Assembly: GCA_910591455.2 (NCBI GenBank)
Contig: OU342806.1
Location: 720,941 to 784,940, forward strand
DNA: 64,000 bases
From: Pholis gunnellus
Lineage: Eukaryota; Chordata; Actinopteri; Perciformes; Pholidae
Direction of reading: 5' to 3'
Each line of letters begins with the position of its first letter. The stretch's first letter is position 1. Below, in pieces: positions 1-36,584 of this stretch. The notes below the pieces were generated by a model. That model saw only the letters and a program-made list of their open reading frames with translations. It had not been told where the DNA came from and made no database searches. Position numbers and translations under genes: made by a program.

Positions 1-40
1 GTGGTTTCTCTAAGTGATCAGGACTCGGTGGAGGTCTTAC

Positions 41-24119
<24,079 letters not shown>

Positions 24120-24400
24120 GCCGCAGTTTGTTCTTCTGTTACGGTGACAACAACCGAGCGGGTGAAGCTCTTCTTCTTCTTCTTCTGACTCTGTCAATCA
24201 TAGCCGAGAGGGACCAGCTAACTAACCACCGAGCAGGACGTCGGCCTCTCTCGATCGGCTTCTTCTTTTTCGTTCCGTGGTGGTGTGTGGTCGGTGGTTT
24301 TAGGGGGCGTACCGCCATCTACCGTACCGGAAGATGCAGTGCAGAGATAATCAAATCAGACCCTTTATTTTTACGTTATTTGGTCAAATAAAGTAATAAT
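24120..24400 (-). promoter_or_regulatory. Candidate tmem131 promoter and 5' UTR
   Basis: Immediately upstream of the tmem131 ATG. It holds an ETS/GABP-type motif ACCGGAAG (24326-24333) and a YY1-like CCGCCATCT (24312-24320), and no TATA box was seen; this mix is typical of housekeeping promoters. There are TTC/CTT-rich stretches at 24078-24095 and 24167-24188. The transcription start is not visible from sequence. Confidence 0.45.
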
Positions 24401-24403
24401 TAA

Positions 24404-24634
24404 ATGATATATGTTGTCTTTACATTTTATATTGTTTTCAAAAACAACATACATATTCTAAACGGGCCCAATTTGGTTCATAGAGTCTCAAAAAGTAAGA
24501 AGGGAACCAGAACCTTCAGCTGTCAAGCTCTTCTTCTGTGGAACCAGCTTACAGTTTCAGTCCGGGGGGCAGAAACCCTCACCACATTTCAGAGTAGGCT
24601 TCAGACTTTCCTTTTTGATAATGCTTATAGTTAG
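24404..24634 (+). mobile_element. LINE 3' end (C terminus of reverse transcriptase ORF)
   Basis: An open frame ends FSCQALLLWNQLTVSVRG, then ETLTTFQSRLQTFLFDNAYS and a TAG at 24632-24634. The pattern LWN.L...VR....L..F.SRL.TFLF is the conserved C-terminal tail of fish non-LTR retrotransposon proteins. Only the end is present (5' truncated, normal for LINEs), inserted on the opposite strand just upstream of the tmem131 promoter. The clade was not assigned. Its stop codon region is the first unit of the adjoining 23-bp minisatellite. Confidence 0.72.
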
Positions 24635-27480
24635 GACTGGTTCAGGTTTATAGTTAGGACTGGTTCAGGTTCATAGTTAGGACTGGTTCAGGTTTATAGT
24701 TAGGACTGGTTCAGGTTCATAGTTAGGACTGGTTCAGGTTTATAGTTAGGACTGACTCAGGTTTATAGTTAGGACTGGTTCAGGTTCATAGTTAGGACTG
24801 GTTCAGGTTTATAGTTAGGACTGACTCAGGTTTATAGTTAGGACTGGTTCAGGTTTATAGTTAGGACTGATTCAGGTTTATAGGTAGGACTGGTTCAGGT
24901 TTATAGTTAGGACTGGTTCAGGTTTATAGTTAGGACTGATTCAGGTTTATAGTTAGGACTGGTTCAGGTTCATAGTTAGGACTGACTCAGGTTTATAGTT
25001 AGGACTGGTTCAGGTTTATAGTTAGGACTGGTTCAGGTTTATAGTTAGGACTGGTTCAGGTTTATAGTTAGGACTGACTCAGGTTTATAGTTAGGGCTGG
25101 TTCAGGTTTATAGTTAGGACTGGTTCAGGTTTATAGTTAGGACTGGTTCAGGTTCATAGTTAGGACTGACTCAGGTTTATAGTTAGGACTGGTTCAGGTT
25201 TATAGTTAGGACTGGTTCAGGTTTATAGTTAGGGCTGGTTCAGGTTTATAGTTAGGACTGGTTCAGGTTCATAGTTAGGACTGACTCAGGTTTATAGTTA
25301 GGACTGGTTCAGGTTTATAGTTAGGACTGGTTCAGGTTTATAGTTAGGGCTGGTTCAGGTTTATAGTTAGGGCTGGTTCAGGTTTATAGTTAGGACTGGT
25401 TCAGGTTTATAGTTAGGACTGGTTCAGGTTTATAGTTAGGACTGATTCAGGTTTATAGTTAGGACTGGTTCAGGTTTATAGTTAGGACTGGTTCAGGTTT
25501 ATAGTTAGGACTGGTTCAGGTTTATAGTTAGGGCTGATTCAGGTTTATAGTTAGGACTGGTTCAGGTTTATAGTTAGGGCTGACTCAGGTTTATAGTTAG
25601 GACTGGTTCAGGTTTACAGTTAGGGCTGGTTCAGGTTTACAGTTAGGACTGGTTCAGGTTTATAGTTAGGACTGGTTCAGGTTCATAGTTAGGGCTGACT
25701 CAGGTTTATAGTTAGGGCTGGTTCAGGTTTATAGTTAGGGCTGACTCAGGTTTATAGTTAGGACTGGTTCAGGTTTATAGTTAGGACTGACTCAGGTTTA
25801 TAGTTAGGACTGGTTCAGGTTTATAGTTAGGGCTGGTTCAGGTTTATAGTTAGGACTGGTTCAGGTTCATAGTTAGGGCTGACTCAGGTTTATAGTTAGG
25901 GCTGGTTCAGGTTTATAGTTAGGACTGGCTCAGGTTTATAGTTAGGACTGGTTCAGGTTTATAGTTAGGGCTGGTTCAGGTTTATAGTTAGGACTGACTC
26001 AGGTTTATAGTTAGGACTGGTTCAGGTTTATAGTTAGGGCTGGTTCAGGTTTATAGTTAGGACTGACTCAGGTTTATAGTTAGGACTGACTCAGGTTTAT
26101 AGTTAGGGCTGGCCCAGGTTTATAGTTAGGACTGACTCAGGTTTATAGTTAGGACTGGTTCAGGTTTATAGTTAGGACTGACTCAGGTTTATAGTTAGGG
26201 CTGGCCCAGGTTTATAGTTAGGATTGGTTCAGGTTTATAGTTAGGGCTGGCTCAGGTTTATAGTTAGGACTGGTTTAGGTTTATAGTTAGGGCTGACTCA
26301 GGTTTATAGTTAGTGCTGGTTCAGGTTTATAGTTAGGATTGGTTCAGGTTTATAGTTAGGACTGGTTCAGGTTTATAGTTAGGACTGGTTCAGGTTTATA
26401 GTTAGGGCTGGTTCAGGTTTATAGTTAGGACTGGTTCAGGTTCATAGTTAGGACTGACTCAGGTTTATAGTTAGGACTGGTTCAGGTTTATAGTTAGGAC
26501 TGGTTCAGGTTTATAGTTAGGGCTGGTTCAGGTTTATAGTTAGGGCTGGTTCAGGTTTATAGTTAGGACTGGTTCAGGTTTATAGTTAGGACTGGTTCAG
26601 GTTTATAGTTAGGACTGATTCAGGTTTATAGTTAGGACTGGTTCAGGTTTATAGTTAGGACTGGTTCAGGTTTATAGTTAGGACTGGTTCAGGTTTATAG
26701 TTAGGGCTGATTCAGGTTTATAGTTAGGACTGGTTCAGGTTTATAGTTAGGGCTGACTCAGGTTTATAGTTAGGACTGGTTCAGGTTTACAGTTAGGGCT
26801 GGTTCAGGTTTACAGTTAGGACTGGTTCAGGTTTATAGTTAGGACTGGTTCAGGTTCATAGTTAGGGCTGACTCAGGTTTATAGTTAGGGCTGGTTCAGG
26901 TTTATAGTTAGGGCTGACTCAGGTTTATAGTTAGGACTGGTTCAGGTTTATAGTTAGGACTGACTCAGGTTTATAGTTAGGACTGGTTCAGGTTTATAGT
27001 TAGGGCTGGTTCAGGTTTATAGTTAGGACTGGTTCAGGTTCATAGTTAGGGCTGACTCAGGTTTATAGTTAGGGCTGGTTCAGGTTTATAGTTAGGACTG
27101 GCTCAGGTTTATAGTTAGGACTGGTTCAGGTTTATAGTTAGGGCTGGTTCAGGTTTATAGTTAGGACTGACTCAGGTTTATAGTTAGGACTGACTCAGGT
27201 TTATAGTTAGGGCTGGCCCAGGTTTATAGTTAGGACTGACTCAGGTTTATAGTTAGGACTGACTCAGGTTTATAGTTAGGACTGACTCAGGTTTATAGTT
27301 AGGGCTGGCCCAGGTTTATAGTTAGGATTGGTTTAGGTTTATAGTTAGGGCTGACTCAGGTTTATAGTTAGGGCTGGTTCAGGTTTATAGTTAGGATTGG
27401 TTCAGGTTTATAGTTAGGACTGGTTCAGGTTTATAGTTAGGACTGATTCAGGTTTATAGTTAGGGCTGGTTCAGGTTTAT
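24625..27480. repeat. 23-bp minisatellite derived from a LINE 3' end
   Basis: About 124 copies of a 23-bp unit, core TAGTTAGGACTGGTTCAGG, with variants GGGCTG, TGACTC and TGGCCC. The first unit coincides with the codons AYS-stop of the flanking LINE (GCT TAT AGT TAG). A block of 35 or more units (about 25190-26000) recurs in the same variant order 1173 bp (51 units) downstream (about 26363-27170). Confidence 0.97.
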
Positions 27481-28660
27481 TGTCTGAGGCAAATTTGTGA
27501 TTTTGGGCTTTGCAAAAAGTTAATTGAATTTAATTGACTTGAGATTAACCAATCAATAGAAACTGGAGCCTGAGTCATGTTACCCAGTTATTGTACGATA
27601 TCAACAATAAAGAGCAGACTAGAAGGACTGTATCTCAGCAGACTGTATGACTAACTCATAGTGAGATAAGATATAATTTATTACTTGTGTAATGATTACG
27701 TTTAGGGTGACAAAGGTTGACTTTCTGCTGCTCCTCTAATTATCAGCTCAACACTGTTAATATGTTTTTTACAGAGTATGAATAGTTCGTCACTGTTTGT
27801 ATGTCGGGTATCATTTTAAGATGATGAGGTCTACTTTAAATGCACAGCTGTAATAAGTGATACATCATTTTATTTTGTCTTTAATTTCTACATATTATAA
27901 ATCCTCTTTTTTTCTGCAGATACAAATATAAACATTTACATTTTTTTTTAATATATCATATACTGTATGTAGGCCAGTTCTGGTGGACAGCTGCTTCAAA
28001 GGCTGTTTGAAAATCTAGTTTTAAGACCTTATTCATTTATTTATTTATTTGTTTTTGTTTTATCCAGTTTTTTTGAAAAAAGTTGATATTATTCTGCCAT
28101 AGAAGTACTGTAAGGCTGCAATCATTATTTTAATTATGAAATATATAACTGTTATTTTCGTTAATAATCCTTTGATTGTTTAGTGAATATAAAGTCAAAA
28201 CGAAGTGGAACATGAAACCCAGAGGGGAATATAACTAAGTGCATTAATCCAAGGGCTGTACTTAAGTACAATTTTAAGTACTTGTACTTTATACTTCTAC
28301 TCCCCTTCCTCTCAGAGGGAAATATTGTACTTTTACTGCTATACATTTATTCAAAAGCTTTAGTTACTTTGTGAATTTTGATTATTGATATAAAATATAA
28401 GTAATCAATTATTAAACTACCTGGCAGTAATTATTGAAATGAGCTCCACATTTACCAGCTGCAACATTAAAATGATGAACACATGAATGCATCAATAATT
28501 ATAGTACAATATAACATATTATTCTGCACAATGAGTACTTTTACTTTAGTAGATCTTCTTCTTCCACCTGCTGAAAACCAAGTGAACATATTCTAATAGG
28601 TGAGTTTAAAAACCAGACAACATGTTGAGTTCACTGTCAGAGAAAATAGAAACCCTGTAA
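27481..28660. other. Intergenic AT-rich DNA with ACTT-type repeat
   Basis: Mostly unique AT-rich sequence. Positions 28240-28350 (TACTTAAGTACAATTTTAAG, then ACTTGTACTTTATACTTC) belong to the same dispersed repeat type as 14300-14480. No gene was recognised. Confidence 0.45.
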
Positions 28661-28828
28661 AGAGTCAGGCTTCAAGCTTCAGGCTTCAGGCTTCAGGCTT
28701 CAAGCTTCAAGCTTCAAGCTTCAGGCTTCAAGCTTCAGGCTTCAAGCTTCAGGCTTCAGGCTTCAAGCTTCAGGCTTCAAGCTTCAAGCTTCAAGCTTCA
28801 GGCTTCAAGCTTCAGGCTTCAGGCTTGT
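28661..28828. repeat. 7-bp tandem array (TTCAAGC/TTCAGGC)
   Basis: About 24 copies of CTTCAAG/CTTCAGG. It contains many AAGCTT palindromes. Confidence 0.95.
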
Positions 28829-29398
28829 TTACTGGTTTGTAGCTGGAGGCCTGATGGACAAGCTGCAGAACCTGAACTCTGAGAACAAAGAGACCTTAAA
28901 CCCTGACAGGCCATCAAAGTAGAAAAACAGCTTTTAAATGAACCTGTAGGTGAATATTTGAGGCAGCAGAGATTACAACATGCACATGAATGTTCACATT
29001 CAAGTTGGTGTGAAGCACGTCAGCCATAAGTCATGACATGCTGGGAGCATTTCCTAAAGTCTCCTGCAGAGGGCAGAAGTGTAACAAACCTTTCTCAGGA
29101 TTCCATCACAGTTTTGACATAAAAAGGGAAGAGTGAACAACACAACATAATAAATAAAAAGTCTGATCAAATATAAGCTATGGGAGCTTATTGTGTGACA
29201 AATAGGACTTTAAAGCAATTTTAGGTTAAAGTCCAGAGTTTCTCAATAGACACGCTATCCTCCAGTTAACTCCCGTCTCACATTCATGGCCTGAATATTA
29301 CACACCTGGTCATACGTTCCTATTTATTTATTCCTATGTGTCATGGATGGATTACTGAACAGACCTACTGGGCACAGGGGCCCAAAGTCTCTACAAAA

Positions 29399-29811
29399 TA
29401 TCATCTACATAGAGACACAAAAGAACTACAAAGAGACAAATATCAACAATATAGAGACAAAAGAACTACAAAGATACAAATAACAATAAAGAGACAAAAG
29501 AACTACAAAGAGACAAATAACAATAAAGAGACAAAAGAACTACAAAGAAACAAATATCAACAATATAGAGACAAAAGAACTACAAAGAGACAAATGACAA
29601 CAATAAGGAGACAAAAGAACTACAAAGAGACAAATATCAACAATATAGAGACAAAAGAACTACAAAGAGACAAATATCAACAATATAGAGACAAAAGAAC
29701 TACAAAGAGACAAATAACAATAAAGAGACAAAAGAACTACAAAGAGACAAATGACAACAATAAAGAGACAAAAGAACTACAAAGAGACAAATGACAACAA
29801 AGAGACACAAA
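29399..29811. repeat. AAGAACTACAAAGAGACAAA minisatellite
   Basis: About ten units of 36-44 bp: AGACAAAAGAACTACAAAG plus a variable AGACAAATATCAACAATAT or AGACAAATAACAATAA tail. It lies in the interval between tmem131 and cnga3. Confidence 0.93.
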
Positions 29812-30332
29812 GCAAATAAGAAGAGATGCAATATGAATACAAAAAGAAATTCAGATGTTTATCAACCGACTTATTTAATTAAATCAGCACAACAAACTAA
29901 AATGTTGCTACATGTGAATAATTTACCAGGTGAAATATTTTATTAGTCAAGGTAAGCACACACACACAAACGCACACACACACACTCACGTCACAAACCA
30001 GGCCGAACGGCTATGACAACAAAGAGAGATGCATTCAATGAAGCAGCTTAACAATTATTTATTAGGTTTAAAGTAACGTAAAAGACAAACATAAACTAAG
30101 TGACATGTGAAGTCAGTGGTTTCAGCAGTGTGAGTGAGTGTGTGCATGGAAAGTGTATATGCAGTGTTGTATAGTATAGAAACAAACCATAACCGCAACC
30201 AAAACCAAAACGGGTGTCTCTGAAGGAGAGAGCGACCCACTGAGGATCCAAAGGGTTTTAATACAGAGTGCTCTGAGACACAGGACCAGTGCTGCTAATG
30301 GCCTCAGGTATTTCCACTGACGACCCTCGGCC

Positions 30333-31112
30333 ACACCTGCAACACCTGCCACACCTGCAACACCTGCAACACCTGCCACACCTGCAACACCTGCAACACC
30401 TGCCACACCTGCAACACCTGCCACACCTGCAACACCTGCAACACCTGCAACACCTGCAACACCTGCCACACCTGCCACACCTGCAACACCTGCCACACCT
30501 GCAACACCTGCCACACCTGCCACACCTGCCACACCTGCAACACCTGCAACACCTGCCACACCTGCCACACCTGCCACATCTGCCACACCTGCAACACCTG
30601 CAACACCTGCAACACCTGCCACACCTGCAACACCTGCCACACCTGCAACACCTGCAACACCTGCCACACCTGCCACACCTGCCACACCTGCCACACCTGC
30701 CACACCTGTAACACCTGCAACACCTGCCACACCTGCAACACCTGCCACACCTGCAACACCTGCAACACCTGCCACACCTGCCACACCTGCCACACCTGCC
30801 ACACCTGCCACACCTGCAACACCTGTAACACCTGCAACACCTGCCACACCTGCAACACCTGCCACACCTGCCACACCTGCAACACCTGCCACACCTGCAA
30901 CACCTGCCACACCTGCAACACCTGCAACACCTGCCACACCTGCAACACCTGCCACACCTGCAACACCTGCCACACCTGCCATACCTGCAACACCTGCCAC
31001 ACCTGCAACACCTGCCACACCTGCCACACCTGCAACACCTGTAACACCTGCACTACCTGCAACACCTGCCACACCTGCAACACCTGCCACACCTGCAACA
31101 CCTGCCACACCT
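30333..31112. repeat. 9-bp array (CACACCTGC/AACACCTGC) rich in E-boxes
   Basis: About 86 copies of a nonamer, each with CACCTG, an E-box core. It is followed by a CA-rich tract (31158-31272). The 9-bp unit gives long open frames in several phases (GVA-type and VWQ-type repeats) that are not genes. Confidence 0.97.
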
Positions 31113-31279
31113 GCCAGGAGAGCAGCCACACGAACAGGCAGACAGCGCAGAGAGGGTCGTCACACACACACACACAAACACCCGCACAGACGCACACAAA
31201 CACACACACACAAACGCACACACGCACACACATACACACACACACACAGACGCACACACACACAAACACACACTGATTG

Positions 31280-32397
31280 AGAGTGGGAACAGACTGATTA
31301 CAGTCGGTGAAATGACGGCACAATTATTATGATTATGAAACAAAAGATCTCGACATGTTGTGTTTGTCCTGACTCAGGTTGTCGTGGTTACGCTGCGTGG
31401 AGGATGAATCGCCGTCTCTGATTGGATGAAAACAAAGAACGAGGTTCAAGTGATCATCGTCAGAATCTGATGAACAACTCATCAGCACAAGAGGAACATC
31501 TGAGGGCCACTCAGGAGGAGACGTGGCTCCGGTTCTACCTCACAGGCATGTCCTGTTCTTCATTAATACATACATGTGATCATCAGAGTCAAGATAATAA
31601 CAACGTTATTAATACAGCAGCTTTAACAACTGTTTACAAAGAAAGCTCAACGGTGAGCTTCATTAAACATTAAACAGAACGATAGATGAAACAATAAAAC
31701 CTATATGATAAGAACAAACTCATGAAATAAAATGAAATAAAATGAAATAAAATGAAATAAAATGAAAATTAAAAGAATAATAAGAATAAAATAAAAAAAG
31801 AATGAAAAAATGTAAAATATATATATTACTAATAAAATACTATATACTTTAAAAATGCTACGGCTGAGATCTGAGGGGTCTGGTTCAGCTGTGATTCACG
31901 TGAAGAGGCTGCTCGGGCGGAGTGACTTGATGCACAGAGAGGCCGGCATGCAGACAACAGTCGCCCGGTGTGAGAGAGCTTTAGGATGCAGTAAATACCA
32001 TGTGCCTTCTGGCAGAGATGTAAAGAGGCTTTCAATAGATCTCTGCACCTGGAGACTAAACCTAATGCGGTCTGGAGAAGGGGAGAGTGATTGGTCTTTA
32101 TGTGACCAAAGCAGCAGCTGAGTGAAAGAAACAAAACAAAAGTAAGTTGTGGCTGTCGATGACCTCACAGCTCAGCGTGTTTAGTGTCAGTGCTCTAAGC
32201 GTCCACAGACTCATGCATATAAGCACCTTTTCTGGGTATCCAGTACAGTGTTTCTATTAATGGATTGCCCTAAACCCCACTCTCAGTGAGGACAATCCAA
32301 AGTCTATTACGGTGCTAAATCCCTTCAGTTTGAGACGAACACAGATGCTGAAAACAACACAACCAAGAAGCAGTTCATGTCTGGAGTAGAATATATA

Positions 32398-32436
<39 letters not shown>

Positions 32437-32849
32437 AAGAGTCAGAGGTCATGAGTCATAATGATCAGTAGAGCAGCTGTTCATGAGTCGGTGTAATGTT
32501 GGCTCTGAGGGAACAATGTTGTACAAAAGTGTCGTATTCAGTGAGCAAATCCATGAAACAGGAGCTCAGGTCTAAGCTGGATTAGTGCTGCTGCTCCGTA
32601 TAGTGCCAAAGGATTTCTCTTTTCACCTCATGCCTTCAGGTGATGTGGGGGGGGGGGGGGGGGGGGGGGGGGCTGTACATCATACTTACATTAAGATTTA
32701 GATTTTAATTTTATAGAAATTAAATTCATACACTACAGTTTTCTAAAATATGTGATTATTTTTGTACATTTCTAGGACATAAATGTGAAAATTAGAGCCA
32801 TGACGGGATAGAGTTCAAGGTTTTTACAGAGAGGGTTGAGGATGTATGA
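31280..32849. other. Intergenic stretch with small simple repeats
   Basis: Contains (AAATGAAAT)-type repeats at 31724-31766, (TA)n at 32401-32431 and a run of 26 G at 32647-32672. Short frames near 31829-32168 resemble no family. No gene recognised. Confidence 0.5.
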
Positions 32850-34811
32850 ACAGGTCTACTGGTGAACAGGTCTACTGGTGAACAGGTCTACTGGTGAACA
32901 GGTCTAGTGATGAACAGGTCTACTGGTGAACAGGTCTACTGGTGAACAGGTCTACTGGTGAACAGGTCTACTGATGAACAGGTCTAGTGATGAACAGGTC
33001 TACTGGTGAACAGGTCTAGTGATGAACAGGTCTACTGGTGAACAGGTCTACTGGTGAACAGGTCTACTGATGAACAGGTCTAGTGATGAACAGGTCTACT
33101 GGTGAACAGGTCTAGTGATGAACAGGTCTAGTGATGAACAGGTCTACTGATGAACAGGTCTAGTGATGAACAGGTCTACTGATGAACAGGTCTACTGATG
33201 AACAGGTCTACTGGTGAACAGGTCTAGTGATGAACAGGTCTAGTGATGAACAGGTCTACTGGTGAACAGGTCTAGTGATGAACAGGTCTACTGGTGAACA
33301 GGTCTACTGATGAACAGGTCTACTGGTGAACAGGTCTAGTGATGAACAGGTCTACTGGTGAACAGGTCTACTGGTGAACAGGTCTAGTGGTGAACAGGTC
33401 TACTGGTGAACAGGTCTACTGGTGAACAGGTCTAGTGATGAACAGGTCTACTGGTGAACAGGTCTACTGATGAACAGGTCTAGTGATGAACAGGTCTACT
33501 GATGAACAGGTCTAGTGATGAACAGGTCTAGTGATGAACAGGTCTACTGGTGAACAGGTCTACTGGTGAACAGGTCTACTGATGAACAGGTCTACTGGTG
33601 AACAGGTCTACTGGTGAACAGGTCTACTGGTAAACAGGTCTACTGATGAACAGGTCTAGTGATGAACAGGTCTACTGATGAACAGGTCTACTGGTGAACA
33701 GGTCTACTGGTGAACAGGTCTACTGGTGAACAGGTCTAATGGTGAACAGGTCTACTGATGAACAGGTCTACTGATGAACAGGTCTACTGGTGAACAGGTC
33801 TACTGATGAACAGGTCTAGTGATGAACAGGTCTACTGATGAACAGGTCTACTGGTGAACAGGTCTACTGATGAACAGGTCTACTGGTGAACAGGTCTACT
33901 GGTGAACAGGTCTACTGGTAAACAGGTCTACTGATGAACAGGTCTAGTGATGAACAGGTCTACTGATGAACAGGTCTACTGGTGAACAGGTCTACTGGTG
34001 AACAGGTCTAATGGTGAACAGGTCTACTGATGAACAGGTCTACTGATGAACAGGTCTAGTGATGAACAGGTCTACTGATGAACAGGTCTAGTGATGAACA
34101 GGTCTACTGATGAACAGGTCTACTGGTGAACAGGTCTACTGGTGAACAGGTCTAATGGTGAACAGGTCTACTGATGAACAGGTCTACTGATGAACAGGTC
34201 TAGTGATGAACAGGTCTACTGATGAACAGGTCTAGTGATGAACAGGTCTACTGATGAACAGGTCTACTGGTGAACAGGTCTACTGATGAACAGGTCTACT
34301 GATGAACAGGTCTAGTGATGAACAGGTCTACTGATGAACAGGTCTACTGGTGAACAGGTCTACTGATGAACAGGTCTAGTGATGAACAGGTCTACTGATG
34401 AACAGGTCTACTGGTGAACAGGTCTACTGATGAACAGGTCTACTGGTGAACAGGTCTAGTGATGAACAGGTCTACTGATGAACAGGTCTACTGGTGAACA
34501 GGTCTACTGATGAAAGGTCTACTGATGAACAGGTCTAGTGATGAACAGGTCTACTGGTAAACAGGTCTAGTGATGAACAGGTCTACTGGTGAACAGGTCT
34601 ACTGATGAACAGGTCTACTGATGAACAGGTCTAGTGATGAACAGGTCTAGTGATGAACAGGTCTACTGGTAAACAGGTCTACTGATGAACAGGTCTAGTG
34701 ATGAACAGGTCTACTGATGAACAGGTCTACTGATGAACAGGTCTAGTGATGAACAGGTCTACTGATGAACAGGTCTACTGATGAACAGGTCTACTGATGA
34801 ACAGGTCTAGA
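32850..34811. repeat. 16-bp minisatellite (GAACAGGTCTACTGGT)
   Basis: About 122 copies. The variable part is CTACTGGT, CTACTGAT, CTAGTGAT or rarer forms. It ends about 1.5 kb before the cnga3 start codon. Confidence 0.97.
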
Positions 34812-36290
34812 GTGATGGACTACAGCACTGGACTACAAAGATGGAGGGCTCAGTGATGGACAGGTCTCCTCCCCCTCTCTGATCTGGGACCTGTGCGCTC
34901 AGCAGCTCGTCTCTTCATCAGAGCCGCTGCAGCCAATTAAAGACACGAAGCCGCCAATGATTCAACTAAAGGATCGTAAATAATTCAGCGCAGAACTTTT
35001 CATCGCGTTGGTGTGTTTCTGAGGATGGAATCAAACAGAAGAGGTCAGAGTGGGATTAACGCTTCTGTCGGGAAACAGAAGTCAGCGTGAAACGGCTTCA
35101 ACCGGGTGAGTTCATGTTAAACCGTCTGTCGGTGTTTCTGTTCTCAGCTGTTCTGCAGTCTGTGTTTTAAAGACTTCAGTGTCTGAAGCACTAAACCTAG
35201 TTTTCAACGTGTTACATGAAAAACACGCAGATAACGACACGATCTGAAGATATAATAGAGTCATTATGTGATTATTAGTCTTCAGCAGCGGCTGGAAGCT
35301 GATAGAACATGTTTACCTTTTACAGGAGATTATGGAGAAATTAATTCATTTAAACTATTAGTAATAAGAAGTGGATTAATATTATTGCTGGATTAAATGA
35401 GGACAATGACGAAGAACCAAATATTAAGTGTACAGCATTTTTAATAAGTAAGTAGCCTATTAGTAATTAATAGCAGTTAAACACTGAATCAAAGCGTTAT
35501 TATTATTAATAATCATTTGTTTTAGTCAAATATGAGGTTTTGTGCATCAGGTGGTATTTACTTCACTTTAATGTTTTGTGCTATATCGGATATTTCCACC
35601 AGTCTGAATCTTAATAAAACAATATAATATCAGATATGCCCCCCCCCCCATCATTAACGTGCATCGTTAGGATCAATAACGTGCTGCGTGCATGAGGTGA
35701 TTGATTGTGCAACTCACAGTCAGTGTTCAGACCTGAACTCTGCTCCTCTGTGAGGTAAGTCGTGGGGGTTGGTTAACTCCGGTATTAGCACTAATCTGCA
35801 CGTGTGCACGTGTCACAACCATCGGTGTCCCCCAGAGATCAGAGTCATTATTCACCAGCAGAGAGCATCTCTAGACTCCATGCTGCACCATGAATATATG
35901 AACATAAAGAGCTTTTTGAATGCAGAATGCAGCATAAGGCTGTTTCTGCAGCCTGAACCCTGATCAGAGTCAGATCTTCACCCCTACAGGTGGACCTGTT
36001 CTTAAAGTTGCGCTCTAATGGACTTAACCCGCCGCACACGCTGCCTGAACGCAGCGACTCTTTGGTCTCCACCTGTAAGCCATAGCTTAGTTATTTTAAA
36101 AAGCAGCTGATCGTCCGCAGAGAGAGCGGCCCTGATCCTGTTTAGTGTTAAGGACATAACGAGCTCCTATTTATAGGCGCCGTCTACTCTCAGACACACT
36201 CAGTAAACACGTTGACCACACAGCTTTAACATGTGATGTTTGTGTTTGTGTGTTTGTGTGTTTGTGTGTCTGTGTGTCTGTGTGCTGCAG
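34812..36290 (+). promoter_or_regulatory. Candidate cnga3 upstream region and 5' UTR exons
   Basis: Two strong donors precede the first coding exon: CCGG before GTGAGT (35105/35106) and TGAG before GTAAGT (35754/35755); either could end a 5' UTR exon. GGATTA at 35053-35058 is a CRX/OTX-type core used by photoreceptor genes. Transcript ends cannot be seen. The coding exon's acceptor is CTGCAG at 36285-36290, after a GT-rich tract. Confidence 0.35.
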
Positions 36291-36304
36291 AGCCTGCAGA
36301 CGAC

Positions 36305-36584
36305 ATGGCAAAGATCGGCTGTGAGAAGTCCTTCTGCAGCAGACAGCGTCTGTCCTCCAACCGGCCCGATGACGAGCTCGCCGTCATCGAAAACGGGGAC
36401 AGCAGGTTTCTACCCCACAGCAGCGTCTTCCTCCTCTGAGTGCTTCATGTGTGAAATGGATCTTCATCATGTCTCCGTAACGTTTCCCTCCCTGCCGTCC
36501 TCACAGGGCTCCGTCTCTCTGTGAAGACAACTCGGAGACGGCGTTGTCCTCAGACTCCCTCACAGGAGGCGGGGCCATGGCCAG
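36305..36584 (+). CDS. cnga3: cnga3 coding exons 1 (36305-36405) and 2 (36507-36584)
   Basis: The ATG at 36305 lies 14 bp after a CTGCAG acceptor. Exon 1 encodes MAKIGCEKSFCSRQRLSS and ends ENGDS; exon 2 encodes APSLCEDNSETALSSDSLTG and ends MA. Both are the poorly conserved cytosolic N terminus; they are supported by open frame, donors GTTTCT and GTAACT, matching phases (AG|G) and the MAKI start shared with mammals. The exon 1 donor is weak. Confidence 0.78.

Noticed and set aside
30122..31323. Long minus-strand frames of GVA-, VWQV- and CVCV-type repeats, collagen- or elastin-like at a glance
   Set aside because: The 9-bp array and the neighbouring CA tract are open in several frames at once; composition follows the DNA repeat, not a protein.
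31829..32168. Overlapping frames on both strands of about 90-100 codons
   Set aside because: No family resemblance, no splice sites in matching phase, and no codon bias; chance frames in intergenic DNA.
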